Counted from the first letter of the stretch, positions 26,992 to 36,598 are shown. The stretch: 64,000 nt of DNA from Petropleomorpha daqingensis (GCF_013408985.1 NZ_JACBZT010000001.1:4853197-4917196), one strand, 5' to 3'. Translations and numbers: made by a program. The notes: generated by a model not told the origin, from the letters alone.

Positions 26992-28629
26992 CTACCGGCG
27001 GGCGGTGGCCTCCCGGTCGTCGAGGTCGGGCTGCACCTCGTCGAAGGCCGGCGCGCCGTCGACCGCGTCGGCCGCGACCGCGGCGGCCTTGAGCTCGTCG
27101 GGCAGGTCGAGGCTGGTGCGCAGGGTGACCGGCTTGAGCAGCACGGCCGCGACGATCCCGACGACGGCGATGATCGCCGAGATCAGGAAGATGTGGCCCG
27201 TGGCGTCGCCGTAGGCGGCCCGCACGATGTCGACCACCACCGGGGGCAGCGAGTTCAGGTCGAGGCTGCCGCCGCCGCTCCCCGATGTGGGGATGCCGGC
27301 CGCCGTCAGACCCTCGGTGATCTTGCTCGCGACCTGCCGGGCCAGGACGGCGCCCAGCACCGAGACGCCGATCGTGCCGCCCAGCGACCGGAAGAACGCC
27401 ACCGAGGAGCTGGCCGCGCCGATGTCCTTGAGCGCGACGGTGTTCTGCACCGCGAGCACCAGGTTCTGCATGACCATGCCGACGCCCACGCCGACGAGGA
27501 ACATCGCGACGCCGACGAAGGCCAGCGACGTCTGGTGGTCGATGGTGGCGAGCAGGCCGAACCCGGCGACCAGGACGATCGACCCGGCCACGATGTAGGG
27601 CTTGATCTTCCCGCTCTTGGTGATCAGCCGGCCGGCGACGATCGAGGAGAGCAGGACGCCGGCCATCATCGGGATGGTCAGCAGCCCGGCCTGCGTGGGG
27701 CTGTAGCCGCGGCCGATCTGGAAGTACTGGCCGAGGAAGACCGCACCGCCGAACATCGCCATGCCGACCGCGAGGCTGCCGAGGATCGCCAGGGCGGTGG
27801 TCCGCTCGCGCACGATCTCCAGCGGCACGACCGGCTCCTTGGCCCGCGACTCGACCCACACGGCCAGCGCCAGCAGGACGACCGAGGCGCCGACCATCAC
27901 GAAGGTCTGCCAGGAGATCCAGTCGAAGGAGCTGTCGACGAAGGAGATCCAGATGAGCAGCACGCTCACGCCGGCCGCGATCAGCGCGGCCCCCGCGTAG
28001 TCGATCTTCACGTCGTCCCGCCGGAAGGTCACCAGGCGCAGGGTGAGCTGCAGCAGCACCAGCGCGACGACGGCAAACGGGACGCCGACGTAGAAGCACC
28101 AGCGCCAGCCGAGCCACGACGTGTCGACGATCAGGCCGCCGAGCAGCGGGCCGCCGACGGTGGCCAGCGCCATCACGCCGCCGAGGTAGCCGTTGTACCG
28201 GCCGCGCTCGCGCGGCGGGATCATCGCCGCGATCGCCACCTGCACGAGGGCCTGGAGGCCACCGACGCCGATGCCCTGGACGGCGCGCGCGGCGATCAGC
28301 TGGCCGGCGCTCTGGCTCAGGCCGGCCGCCGCCGAGGCGAGCACGAAGATCACGATCGCGATCTGGATCAGGACCTTCTTGTTGAACAGGTCGGCGAGCT
28401 TGCCCCAGATCGGCGTGCTGGCCGTGGCGGTGAGCAGGGTGGCCGTGACCACCCAGGTGTACTGGGTCTGCGAGCCGTCGAGCGCGCCGATGATCTGCGG
28501 CAGCGCGACCGAGACGACGGTGCTGCTCAGCAGCGCCACGAAGAGCACCAGCAGCAGGCCGCTGAGCGCCTCGAGCGTCTGCCGGTGGGTCATCGGCGCG
28601 GCGCCGGCGGTGGGTGTGGGTGCGCTCAT
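26992..28629 (-). CDS. MFS transporter, DHA2 type (14 TM)
   Basis: A 545-residue permease. TM1 has SSTVVSVALPQI, TM2 YTWVVTATLLTATASTPIWGKLADLFNKKVL (motif A), later TMs include GVGGLQALVQVAIAAMIPPRERGRYNGY and LLGGLIVDTSWLGWRWCFYVGVP (motif C). ATG 28629 overlaps the stop of the MarR gene by four bases. Exporter regulated by the co-transcribed MarR protein and perhaps by the divergent TetR gene. Substrate unknown. Confidence 0.9.
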   Translation of the reverse strand: MSAPTPTAGAAPMTHRQTLEALSGLLLVLFVALLSSTVVSVALPQIIGALDGSQTQYTWVVTATLLTATASTPIWGKLADLFNKKVLIQIAIVIFVLASAAAGLSQSAGQLIAARAVQGIGVGGLQALVQVAIAAMIPPRERGRYNGYLGGVMALATVGGPLLGGLIVDTSWLGWRWCFYVGVPFAVVALVLLQLTLRLVTFRRDDVKIDYAGAALIAAGVSVLLIWISFVDSSFDWISWQTFVMVGASVVLLALAVWVESRAKEPVVPLEIVRERTTALAILGSLAVGMAMFGGAVFLGQYFQIGRGYSPTQAGLLTIPMMAGVLLSSIVAGRLITKSGKIKPYIVAGSIVLVAGFGLLATIDHQTSLAFVGVAMFLVGVGVGMVMQNLVLAVQNTVALKDIGAASSSVAFFRSLGGTIGVSVLGAVLARQVASKITEGLTAAGIPTSGSGGGSLDLNSLPPVVVDIVRAAYGDATGHIFLISAIIAVVGIVAAVLLKPVTLRTSLDLPDELKAAAVAADAVDGAPAFDEVQPDLDDREATARR

Positions 28630-29105
28630 CGCGCGGCCTCCAGGGATGCGGTTCGGAGATCGGGGGAACGGAGGGTCCGGTCGACGTCGTCGACGAAGCG
28701 GCCCAGGGCCGCGGCCAGCGCCGCGACCTCGTCGGGGGTCCACTCGGCGAGCGCTCGGTCGAGCAGCTCGCCGTAGCGGCGGTGGGCGTCGTCCAGCGCG
28801 ACCTCCCCTGCCGGGGTGAGCGCGAGGACGCTGGCGCGGCCGTCGTTCTGGTCGGCGCGCCGCTCGACGAGTCCCTGGGTCACCAGCGCGGCGACGGCAC
28901 GGCTGACCGTGGACGGATCGAGCCCTGCGCGGACGGCGAGCTCGCGGGCGTAGCAGCCCGCGGAGTGCTCACCGACGTGCGTGAGCACGCCGAGCAGGCC
29001 CGCCGGGACGGCGGTGGCACCGGTCGGCCGGCACTGCTTGAGCAGCCGGATGCTCCGCCCGAGGTCGCGCAGCCGCAGGGCCAGCTCGCCCGTCGGATTC
29101 GTCAC
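28626..29105 (-). CDS. MarR-family transcriptional regulator
   Basis: A 159-residue winged-helix regulator with YARELAVRAGLDPSTVSRAVAALVTQGLVERRADQNDGRASVLALTPAG, the recognition helix and beta-wing of the MarR family. GTG 29105 has a strong SD (GGGGGAGG). It leads an operon with the MFS gene and is divergent from a TetR gene with only 109 bases between the starts. MarR proteins normally repress their own operon and release on binding phenolic or other small compounds; this is inferred. Confidence 0.9.
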   Translation of the reverse strand: MTNPTGELALRLRDLGRSIRLLKQCRPTGATAVPAGLLGVLTHVGEHSAGCYARELAVRAGLDPSTVSRAVAALVTQGLVERRADQNDGRASVLALTPAGEVALDDAHRRYGELLDRALAEWTPDEVAALAAALGRFVDDVDRTLRSPDLRTASLEAAR

Positions 29106-29179
29106 CGTCGCCTCCCCCCTGTGGATTTGGTTGCGGAACACATCTTCCTGTGAACGTGCCCGATGCGCAAGTTTGCCCG

Positions 29180-29208
29180 TTGAGAAATTCTGTGTCGCGC
29201 CGTACCGT
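29180..29208 (+). promoter_or_regulatory. Promoter of a leaderless TetR gene
   Basis: TTGAGA (29180-29185), a 17-base spacer and TACCGT (29203-29208) stand six bases before GTG 29215. No SD is present. The layout suggests transcription starts at the GTG itself. Confidence 0.5.
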
Positions 29209-29214
29209 CGGGCC

Positions 29215-29793
29215 GTGGACGAGACCACGGGCCTGCGCGAGCGCAAGAAGGCGGCCACCCGGCACGCGCTGCACGAGGCGGCGCTGCGGCTGGCCGCCGA
29301 GCACGGGCTCGAGCACGTCACCGTCGAGGCGATCGCCGATGCCGCCAACGTCTCCCGCCGGACGTTCTCCAACTACTTCTCCGGCAAGGAGGAGGCGCTC
29401 TTCCACGGCGACGCCGAACGGCTGCGCCGGATGCTGGAGCTGCTCGCCGAGCAGCCCGCCGACGAGCTGCCGTGGACGGCGCTGACCCGGGTCGCCGGGC
29501 AGATGGCCTCCGACATCGACCCCGCGTGGCTGGCCCACCGCCGGCAGCTGCGCGGACACCCGGGGCTGCTCGCGCACCAGGTCGCGGCCTACACCGCGGT
29601 CGAGGGCGAGCTGGCCGCCGCGCTCGCGCCGCGGCTGTCCGGCCGGGACGTCGAGCTGCGCGCGCGCCTGCTCGCGGCGGCGTTCCTGGCGACCGTGCGG
29701 GTGGCCACCCAGCACTGGATCGAGCACCCGAAGGGGCGGCTGGCCGACGTCGTCCGGACGGCGATGGCCGCCGCGGCGCCCGCGGAGAGCTGA
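29215..29793 (+). CDS. TetR-family regulator, paralogue of the 40550 gene
   Basis: A 192-residue TetR protein starting DETTGLRERKKAATRHAL, with helix-turn-helix VTVEAIADAANVSRRTFSNYFSGKEEALF. It closely resembles the protein at 40550 ([21 protein letters not shown]...[15 protein letters not shown]); each lies beside a DHA2 exporter, so the modules may be old duplicates. GTG 29215 follows a promoter-like sequence by six bases, implying a leaderless message. Likely controls the divergent MarR-MFS operon or itself. Confidence 0.86.
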   Translation: MDETTGLRERKKAATRHALHEAALRLAAEHGLEHVTVEAIADAANVSRRTFSNYFSGKEEALFHGDAERLRRMLELLAEQPADELPWTALTRVAGQMASDIDPAWLAHRRQLRGHPGLLAHQVAAYTAVEGELAAALAPRLSGRDVELRARLLAAAFLATVRVATQHWIEHPKGRLADVVRTAMAAAAPAES

Positions 29794-29807
29794 GCCCGGA
29801 CACGCCA

Positions 29808-29846
29808 CGGCCCCGGCGAGGGGGTTCGACGACCACGCCGGGGCCG
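29808..29846 (+). terminator. Terminator after the TetR gene
   Basis: Arms CGGCCCCGGCG (29808-29818) and its complement (29836-29846) with a 17-base loop begin 14 bases after the stop. Confidence 0.6.
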
Positions 29847-29888
29847 GTCACCGTCAGGGGTGCCCGACCCCGGCATGTCGAAACGACA

Positions 29889-29954
29889 CCGGGACCAAAG
29901 TCCCGGACGTTGGCGGACGGGGCGCACCCGAGGGGCGCCCCGGGGCCCCGTCCG
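29889..29954. other. Structured intergenic segment with a DosR-like palindrome
   Basis: Within the 200-base gap between convergent genes lie CCGGGAC-CAAA-GTCCCGG (29889-29906) and a larger stem 29914-29923/29945-29954. The core GGGACCAAAGTCCC differs from the mycobacterial DosR box GGGACTWWAGTCCC at one base, but no gene starts here, so it may be only a hairpin of the xylB 3' end or part of a small RNA. Confidence 0.35.
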
Positions 29955-29995
29955 GCGACAGCATGCGTCGCAGGAATGCGACACGCAAGAGATGT

Positions 29996-31399
29996 CTAGG
30001 ACGTCTGGCGTGTCGCGGTCAGCTCCCGCACCTCGGCGTACCGGTTCCGGACGTCGGGCGTGGGGTCGGCCTCGTAGACCTCGGTGCCCGGAGCCGGCCA
30101 GGCCGGGGCCGCCTCGCTGCCGGCGAGCACCCAGGCGGCCTGCCGGGCGGCGCCGTCGGCGACGTACTCCGAGGCCGGCGGCACGAGCACGGGCACGCCG
30201 AGCACGGCCGGCGCGATCCGGCGGACCGCCTCCGACTGCGCTCCGCCACCGATGAGGAACACCCGGCGCACCGGCGTCCCCCCGGCGGCGACGGCGTCCA
30301 GCCCGTCGGCCAGACCGCACAGGAGGCCCTCGACCGCGGCCCGCGCCAGGGAGGCGCGGTCGGCGGTCGCCTGGGTCAGACCGTGCAGGGCGCCGGTGGC
30401 GTCGGGACGGTTCGGCGTCCGCTCCCCCTCCAGGTACGGGACGAGCACGAGGCCACCCGCACCCGCCGGCGCCGACAGCGCCAACCGGGACAGCTCGTCG
30501 TGGTCGACGCCCAGCAGCCGCGCGGTCGCATCGAGCACCTGGGCGGCGTTGAGAGTGGCGATCAGCGGCAGGAAGTGCCCGGTCGCGTCGGCGAACCCGG
30601 CGACGGTGCCGCTCGGGTCGGCCACCGGCTCGCGGGTCACCATGTCCACCACGCCGGAGGTGCCGACCGAGCAGACGACGTCACCGGGCTCGGCGGCCAG
30701 GCCCAGCGCCGCGGCGGCGTTGTCGCCCGACCCCGGGCCGAGCAGCGCGCCGCCGGTCGTGGTCCCGGCCCGCTCGGCCGGTCCGAGCACCCGCGGGACG
30801 ACCGCGCCGTGCCCGAGCGCGCGCTCCAGCAGGTCGGCCCGGTACTCCCCCGACGCCGCCGACCAGTAGCCGGTGCCGGACGCGTCCCCGCGGTCGGTGA
30901 CCAGCCCGTCCAGGCCGGGCTTTCCCGCCAGCAGCCAGGTCAGCCAGTCGTGCGGCAGGCAGACCGCCGCCGTCCGGGCCGCGTTGTCCGGCTCGTGCTC
31001 GGCCAACCAGCGCAGCTTGGTCACGGTGAACGAGGCGACCGGCACCAGCCCGACCGCCTCGGCCCACGCCGCTCCCCCGCCCAGCTCGGCGGTGAGGTCC
31101 TCGGCGGCCTGCGCGGAGCGGGTGTCATTCCACAGCAGCGCCGGGCGGACGACGGCGCCGTCCTCGTCGAGGCAGACCATCCCGTGCTGCTGGCCGCCGA
31201 CGGCGATCGCGGCGACGTCGTCCAGACCGCCGGCCTCCGCCAGCGCGGTCGACAGCGCCTCCTCCCACGCCGCCGGGTCCACCTCGGTGCCCGGCGGGTG
31301 GGGAGCCCGCCCGGAACGGACGAGCTCCCCGGTGTCGGCGTCGCGGACGACGACCTTGCACGCCTGGGTCGACGAGTCGACCCCCGCGACGAGGGTCAT
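29996..31399 (-). CDS. xylB: Xylulokinase
   Basis: A 467-residue FGGY-family kinase that phosphorylates D-xylulose with ATP. The ATP-site start is VDSSTQACK, the substrate region GGQQHGM (about 69-74), the catalytic base Asp172 in [11 protein letters not shown] and the C-terminal [17 protein letters not shown] with adenosine-binding Gly residues. The ATG at 31399 overlaps the xylA stop by four bases, giving a classical xylAB operon. Pentose released by the GH43 enzyme of this window could feed into it. Full length for the family. Confidence 0.93.
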   Translation of the reverse strand: MTLVAGVDSSTQACKVVVRDADTGELVRSGRAPHPPGTEVDPAAWEEALSTALAEAGGLDDVAAIAVGGQQHGMVCLDEDGAVVRPALLWNDTRSAQAAEDLTAELGGGAAWAEAVGLVPVASFTVTKLRWLAEHEPDNAARTAAVCLPHDWLTWLLAGKPGLDGLVTDRGDASGTGYWSAASGEYRADLLERALGHGAVVPRVLGPAERAGTTTGGALLGPGSGDNAAAALGLAAEPGDVVCSVGTSGVVDMVTREPVADPSGTVAGFADATGHFLPLIATLNAAQVLDATARLLGVDHDELSRLALSAPAGAGGLVLVPYLEGERTPNRPDATGALHGLTQATADRASLARAAVEGLLCGLADGLDAVAAGGTPVRRVFLIGGGAQSEAVRRIAPAVLGVPVLVPPASEYVADGAARQAAWVLAGSEAAPAWPAPGTEVYEADPTPDVRNRYAEVRELTATRQTS

Positions 31400-32586
31400 C
31401 GCGCCCCGAGCAGGTGCTCCAGGGCCAGCTGGGACAGGCGGACGGCGCCGATGCGGCGGTTGCCGGCGGCCACGGCGTCGAAGTCCTCGAACGCCGAGCG
31501 GTCGCGCAGCAGGTCCTCGTAGGTCTCGCCCTCGGCCAGGGTCGGCTGCGCGGACTCGGGCACGCCCGCCTCGGCCAGGGCCTCCTGCACCTCGGGGTCG
31601 GCGCGGAAGGCGAGCGCCCGCTCCTTGAGCAGCAGGTAGCTGCGCATGTTGGCCGCAGCGGAGTCCCAGACGCCCCGGATCTCCTCGGTGCGCAGCGGCT
31701 TGTAGTCGAAGTGCCGCGGGCCCTCGTAGCGCGGGCCACCCGACGGGAAGCCGTTCTCCAGCAGGTCGACGGTGGCGAACGCCGAGAGCAGGTCGCCGTG
31801 GCCGAAGACGAAGTCCTGGTCGTACCGGGGGCCCTTCTGGCCGTTGAGGTCGAGGTGGAACAGCTTGCCCTGCCACAGCGCCTGGGCGATGCCGTGCGTG
31901 TAGTTCAGGCCGGCCATCTGCTCGTGCCCGACCTCGGGGTTGAGGCCGACCATGTCGGCGTGCTCGAGGCTGGAGATGAACCCGAGGGCGTGGCCGATGG
32001 TGGGCAGGAAGATGTCGCCGCGCGGCTCGTTCGGCTTGGGCTCCAGCGCCAGGCGCAGGCCGTAGCCGCGGTCGATCGAGTACTGGGCGAGCGTGTCGAT
32101 CCCCTCGCGGTAGCGGTCGAGGGCGGCCTTGAGGTCCTTGGCGGAGTCGACCTCGGAGCCCTCGCGGCCGCCCCACAGCACGTAGGTCTGCGCGCCGAGC
32201 TCGGCGGCGAGGTCCATGTTGCGCATGACCTTGCGCATCGCGTACCGGCGCACGCCGCGGTCGTTGGCGGTGAGCGCGCCCTCCTTGAACACCGGGTGGG
32301 TGAACAGGTTCGTCGTCACCATGGGGACGACGAGGCCGGTCTCCTCCAGCGCGGCGCGGAAGCGCTTGATGTGGTTCTCCCGGGCGGCGTCGTCGCTGCC
32401 GAACGGGATGAGGTCGTCGTCGTGGAAGGTGACGCCGTAGGCGCCGAGCTCGGCGAGCCGGTGCACGCTCTCGACCGGGTCGAGGTCGGGGCGGGTGGCG
32501 TCGCCGAACGGGTCGCGAGCGGGCCAGCCGACGGTCCACAGGCCGAAGGTGAACTTGTCGTCGCGGGTGGGCTGGGGCGTGCTCAC
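31396..32586 (-). CDS. xylA: Xylose isomerase
   Basis: A 396-residue xylose isomerase of the short actinobacterial class. Catalytic His lies in [12 protein letters not shown]; metal ligands in [10 protein letters not shown] (Glu, with Lys), [13 protein letters not shown] (Glu, His), [19 protein letters not shown] (three Asp) and PRHFDYKP (Asp). It converts D-xylose to D-xylulose in the cytoplasm. GTG 32586 has a strong SD (GGAGGAG five bases upstream). Divergent from the ROK repressor gene with a 76-base shared control region. Confidence 0.95.
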   Translation of the reverse strand: MSTPQPTRDDKFTFGLWTVGWPARDPFGDATRPDLDPVESVHRLAELGAYGVTFHDDDLIPFGSDDAARENHIKRFRAALEETGLVVPMVTTNLFTHPVFKEGALTANDRGVRRYAMRKVMRNMDLAAELGAQTYVLWGGREGSEVDSAKDLKAALDRYREGIDTLAQYSIDRGYGLRLALEPKPNEPRGDIFLPTIGHALGFISSLEHADMVGLNPEVGHEQMAGLNYTHGIAQALWQGKLFHLDLNGQKGPRYDQDFVFGHGDLLSAFATVDLLENGFPSGGPRYEGPRHFDYKPLRTEEIRGVWDSAAANMRSYLLLKERALAFRADPEVQEALAEAGVPESAQPTLAEGETYEDLLRDRSAFEDFDAVAAGNRRIGAVRLSQLALEHLLGAR

Positions 32587-32610
32587 GAGGGCTCCTCCAG
32601 GAGGGCGAGG

Positions 32611-32656
32611 TGATTTTGTTTTGCTCTGGAACAATAACGTGGGTCACAGCTAGCCT
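32611..32656. promoter_or_regulatory. xylA / ROK divergent control region
   Basis: This AT-rich patch contains TTTTGTTTTGCTCTGGAACAA, with outer TTGTT/AACAA inverted, a plausible ROK operator. On the plus strand TAGCCT (32651-32656) lies six bases before the repressor GTG with no SD, again pointing to a leaderless gene. Confidence 0.45.
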
Positions 32657-32662
32657 CAAGAG

Positions 32663-33823
32663 GTGGAACCGGCCGGGGCGCGCCAGTCGACGCTGCGCGC
32701 GAGCAACCTCGGCCTCGTGCTGCGCACGGTCTGCGCGGCCGCCGCGCCGATCTCCCGGGCCGACGTCGCCTCGGCGCTGGGGATGAGCCGGGCGACCGCC
32801 TCCCGGTTGGTCGACGAGCTGGTCGCCGGCGGCCTGCTGGACCAGGGCGAGCGGCTCGCCCCGCCCCGCCGCGGCCGCCCGGCCACCCCCCTGCTGCCCG
32901 GCTCCGGGTTCGCCGCACTGGGCCTCCAGGTCGACGCGGGTCTGCTCGCTGCGCGGGTGCTCGACCTGCGGGGGCGGATCGTCGCCGAGAAGGTCGAGGA
33001 CGGCGACTTCCGCGACAGCGACCCGGCGGCGACGCTGGTCCGGCTGGGCGCGCTGGTGGCCGACCTCGGCCTGCCGAGCACGCTGCGGCTCGTCGGCACG
33101 GGCCTGGCGCTGCCCGGCATCGTCGACGGCGACCTCCTCCTGCGCGCGCCCAACCTCGGCTGGTCCGACGTGCGGCCGGCCGATCTCCTGCCCGGGCTGG
33201 ACCCCGTCCTGGGCAACGAGGCCGACCTCGCCGCCCGCACCGTCGCGGAGGTGGCGCCCGGCCGGCCCGGTCCGCACCGCGACTTCGTCTACCTGTCCGG
33301 GCAGATCGGGGTCGGCGGGGCAGCCGTGCTCGGCGGGCGGGTGATGGCCGGCAGCGACGGCTGGGCCGGGGAGATGGGCCACGTCTGCGTCGACCCCCAC
33401 GGCCCGGCCTGCCCCTGCGGGTCGACCGGCTGCCTCGAGCAGTACGCCGGCCGGCACGCGCTGCTCACCGCGGCCGGGTTGCCGCTGGACGCCGGTCCGC
33501 GCGAGCTGGCCGCCCGGGAGGCGGACGGCGACGCCGCAGCGGGCGCCGCCGTCGACACCGCCGCGTGGGCGCTCGGGGTCGCGCTGGCCGGCGTCGTCAA
33601 CGTGCTGGACATCCCGGCCGTCGTGCTTGGCGGTTCGCTCGGCGAGCTGGCCGACCTGCTCGGCCCGCGGGTCGAGGAGCACCTCGCCCGCCGCGTGCTG
33701 TCGGCCCGCTGGCGGCGCCCGACGATCGAACCGGCCGGCAACGGGCCCGCCGCGGGCGCCACCGGGGCGGCGCTCCGCGCGCTGGCCGACGTCCTCACCG
33801 ACCCCGGCCGCTGGCTGACCTGA
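32663..33823 (+). CDS. xylR: ROK-family repressor (XylR-like)
   Basis: A 386-residue ROK regulator. The N-terminal winged helix reads [28 protein letters not shown]. The sugar-kinase-like domain has [25 protein letters not shown] and [13 protein letters not shown], and the zinc motif [14 protein letters not shown] is intact. Divergent from xylAB, so it most likely represses xylose use until xylose binds. The symbol rests on context and family; a different sugar effector is possible. Confidence 0.88.
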   Translation: MEPAGARQSTLRASNLGLVLRTVCAAAAPISRADVASALGMSRATASRLVDELVAGGLLDQGERLAPPRRGRPATPLLPGSGFAALGLQVDAGLLAARVLDLRGRIVAEKVEDGDFRDSDPAATLVRLGALVADLGLPSTLRLVGTGLALPGIVDGDLLLRAPNLGWSDVRPADLLPGLDPVLGNEADLAARTVAEVAPGRPGPHRDFVYLSGQIGVGGAAVLGGRVMAGSDGWAGEMGHVCVDPHGPACPCGSTGCLEQYAGRHALLTAAGLPLDAGPRELAAREADGDAAAGAAVDTAAWALGVALAGVVNVLDIPAVVLGGSLGELADLLGPRVEEHLARRVLSARWRRPTIEPAGNGPAAGATGAALRALADVLTDPGRWLT

Positions 33824-33841
33824 CCGCCACCGCCTTCCGCG

Positions 33842-33911
33842 GTGATCATGAAGTTCGGGGAGGGACACGCCGTCCGTCGACGGGGTGTCCCTCCCCGAAC
33901 TTCATGATCAC
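33842..33911. terminator. 70-base perfect palindrome terminator
   Basis: Arms of 27 bases (33842-33868, 33885-33911) are perfectly complementary; the 16-base centre forms a further CCGTC/GACGG stem. It separates the ROK gene from the remnant of a permease gene on the other strand. Confidence 0.75.
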
Positions 33912-33932
33912 GGGGGTCGGGGACCCTTCGGG

Positions 33933-34087
33933 TCAGCCGGTGCGGGCGCCGCGGCTGCGGCCGAGGTAGTGCGACAGCCCGACGGCGATGAGCAGCGCGG
34001 CGCCGTTGAACACCGGGCTGACCCACGCGCTGGCGCCCGAGAGGGTCAGACCGCTCGCGCTGACCGCCACGAACAGCCCGCCGACCC
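33933..34087 (-). pseudogene. 3' remnant of a RbsC/XylH-type sugar ABC permease
   Basis: About 50 codons on the minus strand end with LFVAVSASGLTLSGASAWVSPVFNGAALLIAVGLSHYLGR, the last TM region of ribose/xylose-type ABC permeases. No start or upstream domains exist: homology stops near 34087, where sequence of another gene on the opposite strand begins. A xylose uptake operon may once have stood next to xylAB-xylR. Identification is by pattern, so moderate confidence. Confidence 0.5.
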
Positions 34088-34089
34088 CG

Positions 34090-34308
34090 GCCGCCGTCCT
34101 CGGGCGGGTCAACGCCGCGGTCCGGTTGATCGGCTTCGGCACCATCCCGCTCGGCGCCGCGGTCGGCGGGCTGGTCGGCGAGGCGCTCGATCTCCGGCCG
34201 ACGATGGTCGCCTGCGTGGTGCTGAGCATCCCGTCGGTGGCGCTGGTCGGTCGCCGCGCCGTCCTGCGGATCCGGACGACGCCTGAGCCCGAGCCGCTGC
34301 GCGTCTGA
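34090..34308 (+). pseudogene. 3' remnant of an MFS permease (EntS/MFS_3 type)
   Basis: About 70 codons on the plus strand read VLGRVNAAVRLIGFGTIPLG, then AAVGGLVGEALDLRPTMVA, the loop and last TM pair of EntS-like exporters. The 5' 80 percent of such a gene is missing. The remnant abuts the permease remnant head-to-head and its TGA touches the stop of the GH3 gene. An upstream ATG (33988) gives a 106-codon frame but its first third does not resemble the family. Confidence 0.55.
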
Positions 34309-36540
34309 TCAGCCGCGGGCCGCGCGGGTCTCCTTGGCCAGCCGCTCGAGCTCCTCGGGCGGGATGCTCGCCCCGAAGTCGGTGACGAACCGGTGCATCG
34401 GCATCGAGCCGATCATCTGCAGCATCCCGGCCTGCTCGTCGGCGTCGGCGTCGCGGAGGTCGGCCGGCATGCCGGCCAGGAACAGCTGCACGCACTCCGC
34501 GCCGACGACCGGGTGGCCGAACCACTCGACCACCGACGACTGCATGGTCAGCTCCGGGACGACGCCGTCGCCGGCTAGGACGACGGCCGCCTCGGCGACC
34601 ACGTCCAGCGAGTCCGCGCCGATCTGCACGGTGTAGGTGCCGGCCGCCACGACCCAGCCGCCCTCGCGGACGTCCCAGTAGGCGAACGCCCGGCGGTCGA
34701 GGTCGAGGGTGACCGGTTGCGACTCCCCCGGCTCCAGCGCCACCTTGGTGAATGCGCGCAGCTCCCGGGCCGGACGGCGCACCGGCCCGGCCTCGGTGGC
34801 CACGTACACCTGGACGACGTGCTTGCCGGCCCGCTCGCCGGTGTTGGTGACGGTCTGCGTGACCCGCGCGGCGTCGTCCCCGGTCACCTCGACGGCGAGG
34901 TCCGACGTGGTGAACGTCGTGTACGACAGGCCGTGCCCGAACGGGTAGCGGACCGGCACCCCGGCGGTGGCGTAGTGCCGGTAGCCGACCATCACGCCCT
35001 CGCCGTAGCGGACGTGCCCCTGCTCGCCGGGGAAGTTCAGGTAGCTGGGGTTGTCCTCGAGCCGCAGCGGGATCGTCTCGGCCAGGTGACCCGACGGGTT
35101 GGCGACACCGAGCAGCAGGTCGGCCAGCGCGGCGCCGCCGGCCTGGCCGAGCAGGAACCCGTCGAGGATCGCGTCGACGTCGTCGTGCCAGCGCTCCAGC
35201 GACACGACGCCGCCGTGGGAGAGGACGACGACGGTGCGCGCAGCCGCCGCGGCGACCGCGCGGATCAGCTCCACCTGCACCGCCGGGAGGTCGAGCGTCG
35301 TCCGGTCGAAGCCCTCGGACTCCTCGCGGTCGCTCAGCCCGGCGAACACCACCGCCACGTCCGCGCCCGACGCCGCGCGCACCGCCTCCTCGCGCAGCGC
35401 GGCGGCGTCGCCGGAGCCGTCGAGGGTGAAACCGGGGGCGAAGACGACGTCGTCCGGCAGGGCGTCCAGCGCGGAGGTCACGCTCGTGGCGTTGACGTTG
35501 GAGCTGCCGCCGCCCTGGAACCGCGGCGTGCGGGCGAATTCCCCCACCACGGCGATCCGGTCTCCCGGCGCCAGCGGCAGCACGCCGCCGTCGTTCTTGA
35601 GCAGCACCGCGCACTCGGCGGCCAGCTCACGGGCCAGCGCGGAGTGCGCCTCGGCGTCGAAGCCGTCGGTCGGCTCGGTCACGTAGCGGGTCAGCGCGGC
35701 GACGCGGCCGGCGCTGACGTCGACGAACGACTCGTCCAGCTCGCCGGAGCGCACCGCGTCGACCACCTGCCGGTCGGAGGCCCCGTGGTTGCCCGGCATC
35801 TGCAGGTCCAGGCCGGCGGCGACCGCGGCCACCCGGTCGTCGACCGCGCCCCAGTCGGAGACGACGACACCGCCGAAGCCCCACTCGGTGCGCAGCACGT
35901 CGGTGAGCAGCCAGCGGTGCTGCGAGGCGTAGACGCCGTTGAGCTTGTTGTAGGCGCACATCACCGTGGCCGGCCGCGCCTCGGTGACCACCCGCTCGAA
36001 CGCCGGGAGGTAGATCTCGCGCAGCGTCCGCTCGTCGACGTCCGCGGAGACCTGCATGCGCTCGGTCTCCTGGTTGTTGGCGGCGAAGTGCTTGACCGAG
36101 GCGCCGACGCCGCCGCCCTCCTGGCCGCGGACGTGCGCCGCGCCGAGCACGCCGGCCAGCAGCGGGTCCTCCGCGTAGTACTCGAAGTTGCGGCCGCACA
36201 GCGGTGACCGCTTGATGTTCACCCCCGGCCCGAGGACGACGTGCACCCCGAGCGCGCGGGCCTCGACGGCGATCGCCGTCCCGATCCGCTCGGCGACCGA
36301 CGGGTCCCAGCTCGACCCGACCGCCACCGCCGGCGGGAAGCAGGTCGCCGGCAGGTTCTCGAAGATCCCGAGGGCGTCGAAGTCGCCGGCCTGCCGCCGC
36401 ACGCCGTGGGGGCCGTCGGTGAGCACCACCGCGGGCAGGCCGTCCACCGGCTTGGTCGACCAGAAGTCGCGGCCGGACAGCAGCGCCGCCTTCTCCTCCA
36501 GGGTCAGGCCGTCGAGATCGTCGGGAGAGACGTGGATCAC
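34309..36540 (-). CDS. GH3 beta-glycosidase (xylosidase/glucosidase)
   Basis: A 743-residue GH3 enzyme without signal peptide: N-terminal TIM-barrel domain, KH(F) motif GASVKHFAANNQETER, nucleophile Asp229 in [12 protein letters not shown], alpha/beta sandwich with FAGLSDREESEGFDR (acid/base region) and a C-terminal fibronectin-like domain (RYPFGHGLSYTTF onward). It hydrolyses beta-linked glucose or xylose from short glycosides in the cytoplasm. Start GTG 36540; the SD is weak. Transcribed alone toward the remnant genes. Substrate specificity uncertain. Confidence 0.9.
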   Translation of the reverse strand: MIHVSPDDLDGLTLEEKAALLSGRDFWSTKPVDGLPAVVLTDGPHGVRRQAGDFDALGIFENLPATCFPPAVAVGSSWDPSVAERIGTAIAVEARALGVHVVLGPGVNIKRSPLCGRNFEYYAEDPLLAGVLGAAHVRGQEGGGVGASVKHFAANNQETERMQVSADVDERTLREIYLPAFERVVTEARPATVMCAYNKLNGVYASQHRWLLTDVLRTEWGFGGVVVSDWGAVDDRVAAVAAGLDLQMPGNHGASDRQVVDAVRSGELDESFVDVSAGRVAALTRYVTEPTDGFDAEAHSALARELAAECAVLLKNDGGVLPLAPGDRIAVVGEFARTPRFQGGGSSNVNATSVTSALDALPDDVVFAPGFTLDGSGDAAALREEAVRAASGADVAVVFAGLSDREESEGFDRTTLDLPAVQVELIRAVAAAAARTVVVLSHGGVVSLERWHDDVDAILDGFLLGQAGGAALADLLLGVANPSGHLAETIPLRLEDNPSYLNFPGEQGHVRYGEGVMVGYRHYATAGVPVRYPFGHGLSYTTFTTSDLAVEVTGDDAARVTQTVTNTGERAGKHVVQVYVATEAGPVRRPARELRAFTKVALEPGESQPVTLDLDRRAFAYWDVREGGWVVAAGTYTVQIGADSLDVVAEAAVVLAGDGVVPELTMQSSVVEWFGHPVVGAECVQLFLAGMPADLRDADADEQAGMLQMIGSMPMHRFVTDFGASIPPEELERLAKETRAARG

Positions 36541-36598
36541 GCCGGAAGCCTGCCTTACTCCCTCAACTCACGGGGTGCCGGGGCGCGGCACGTCGAGG

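Noticed and set aside
29889-29906. Functional DosR promoter box
   Set aside because: Both neighbouring genes end toward it, so it cannot act as a normal promoter site; kept only as a finding.
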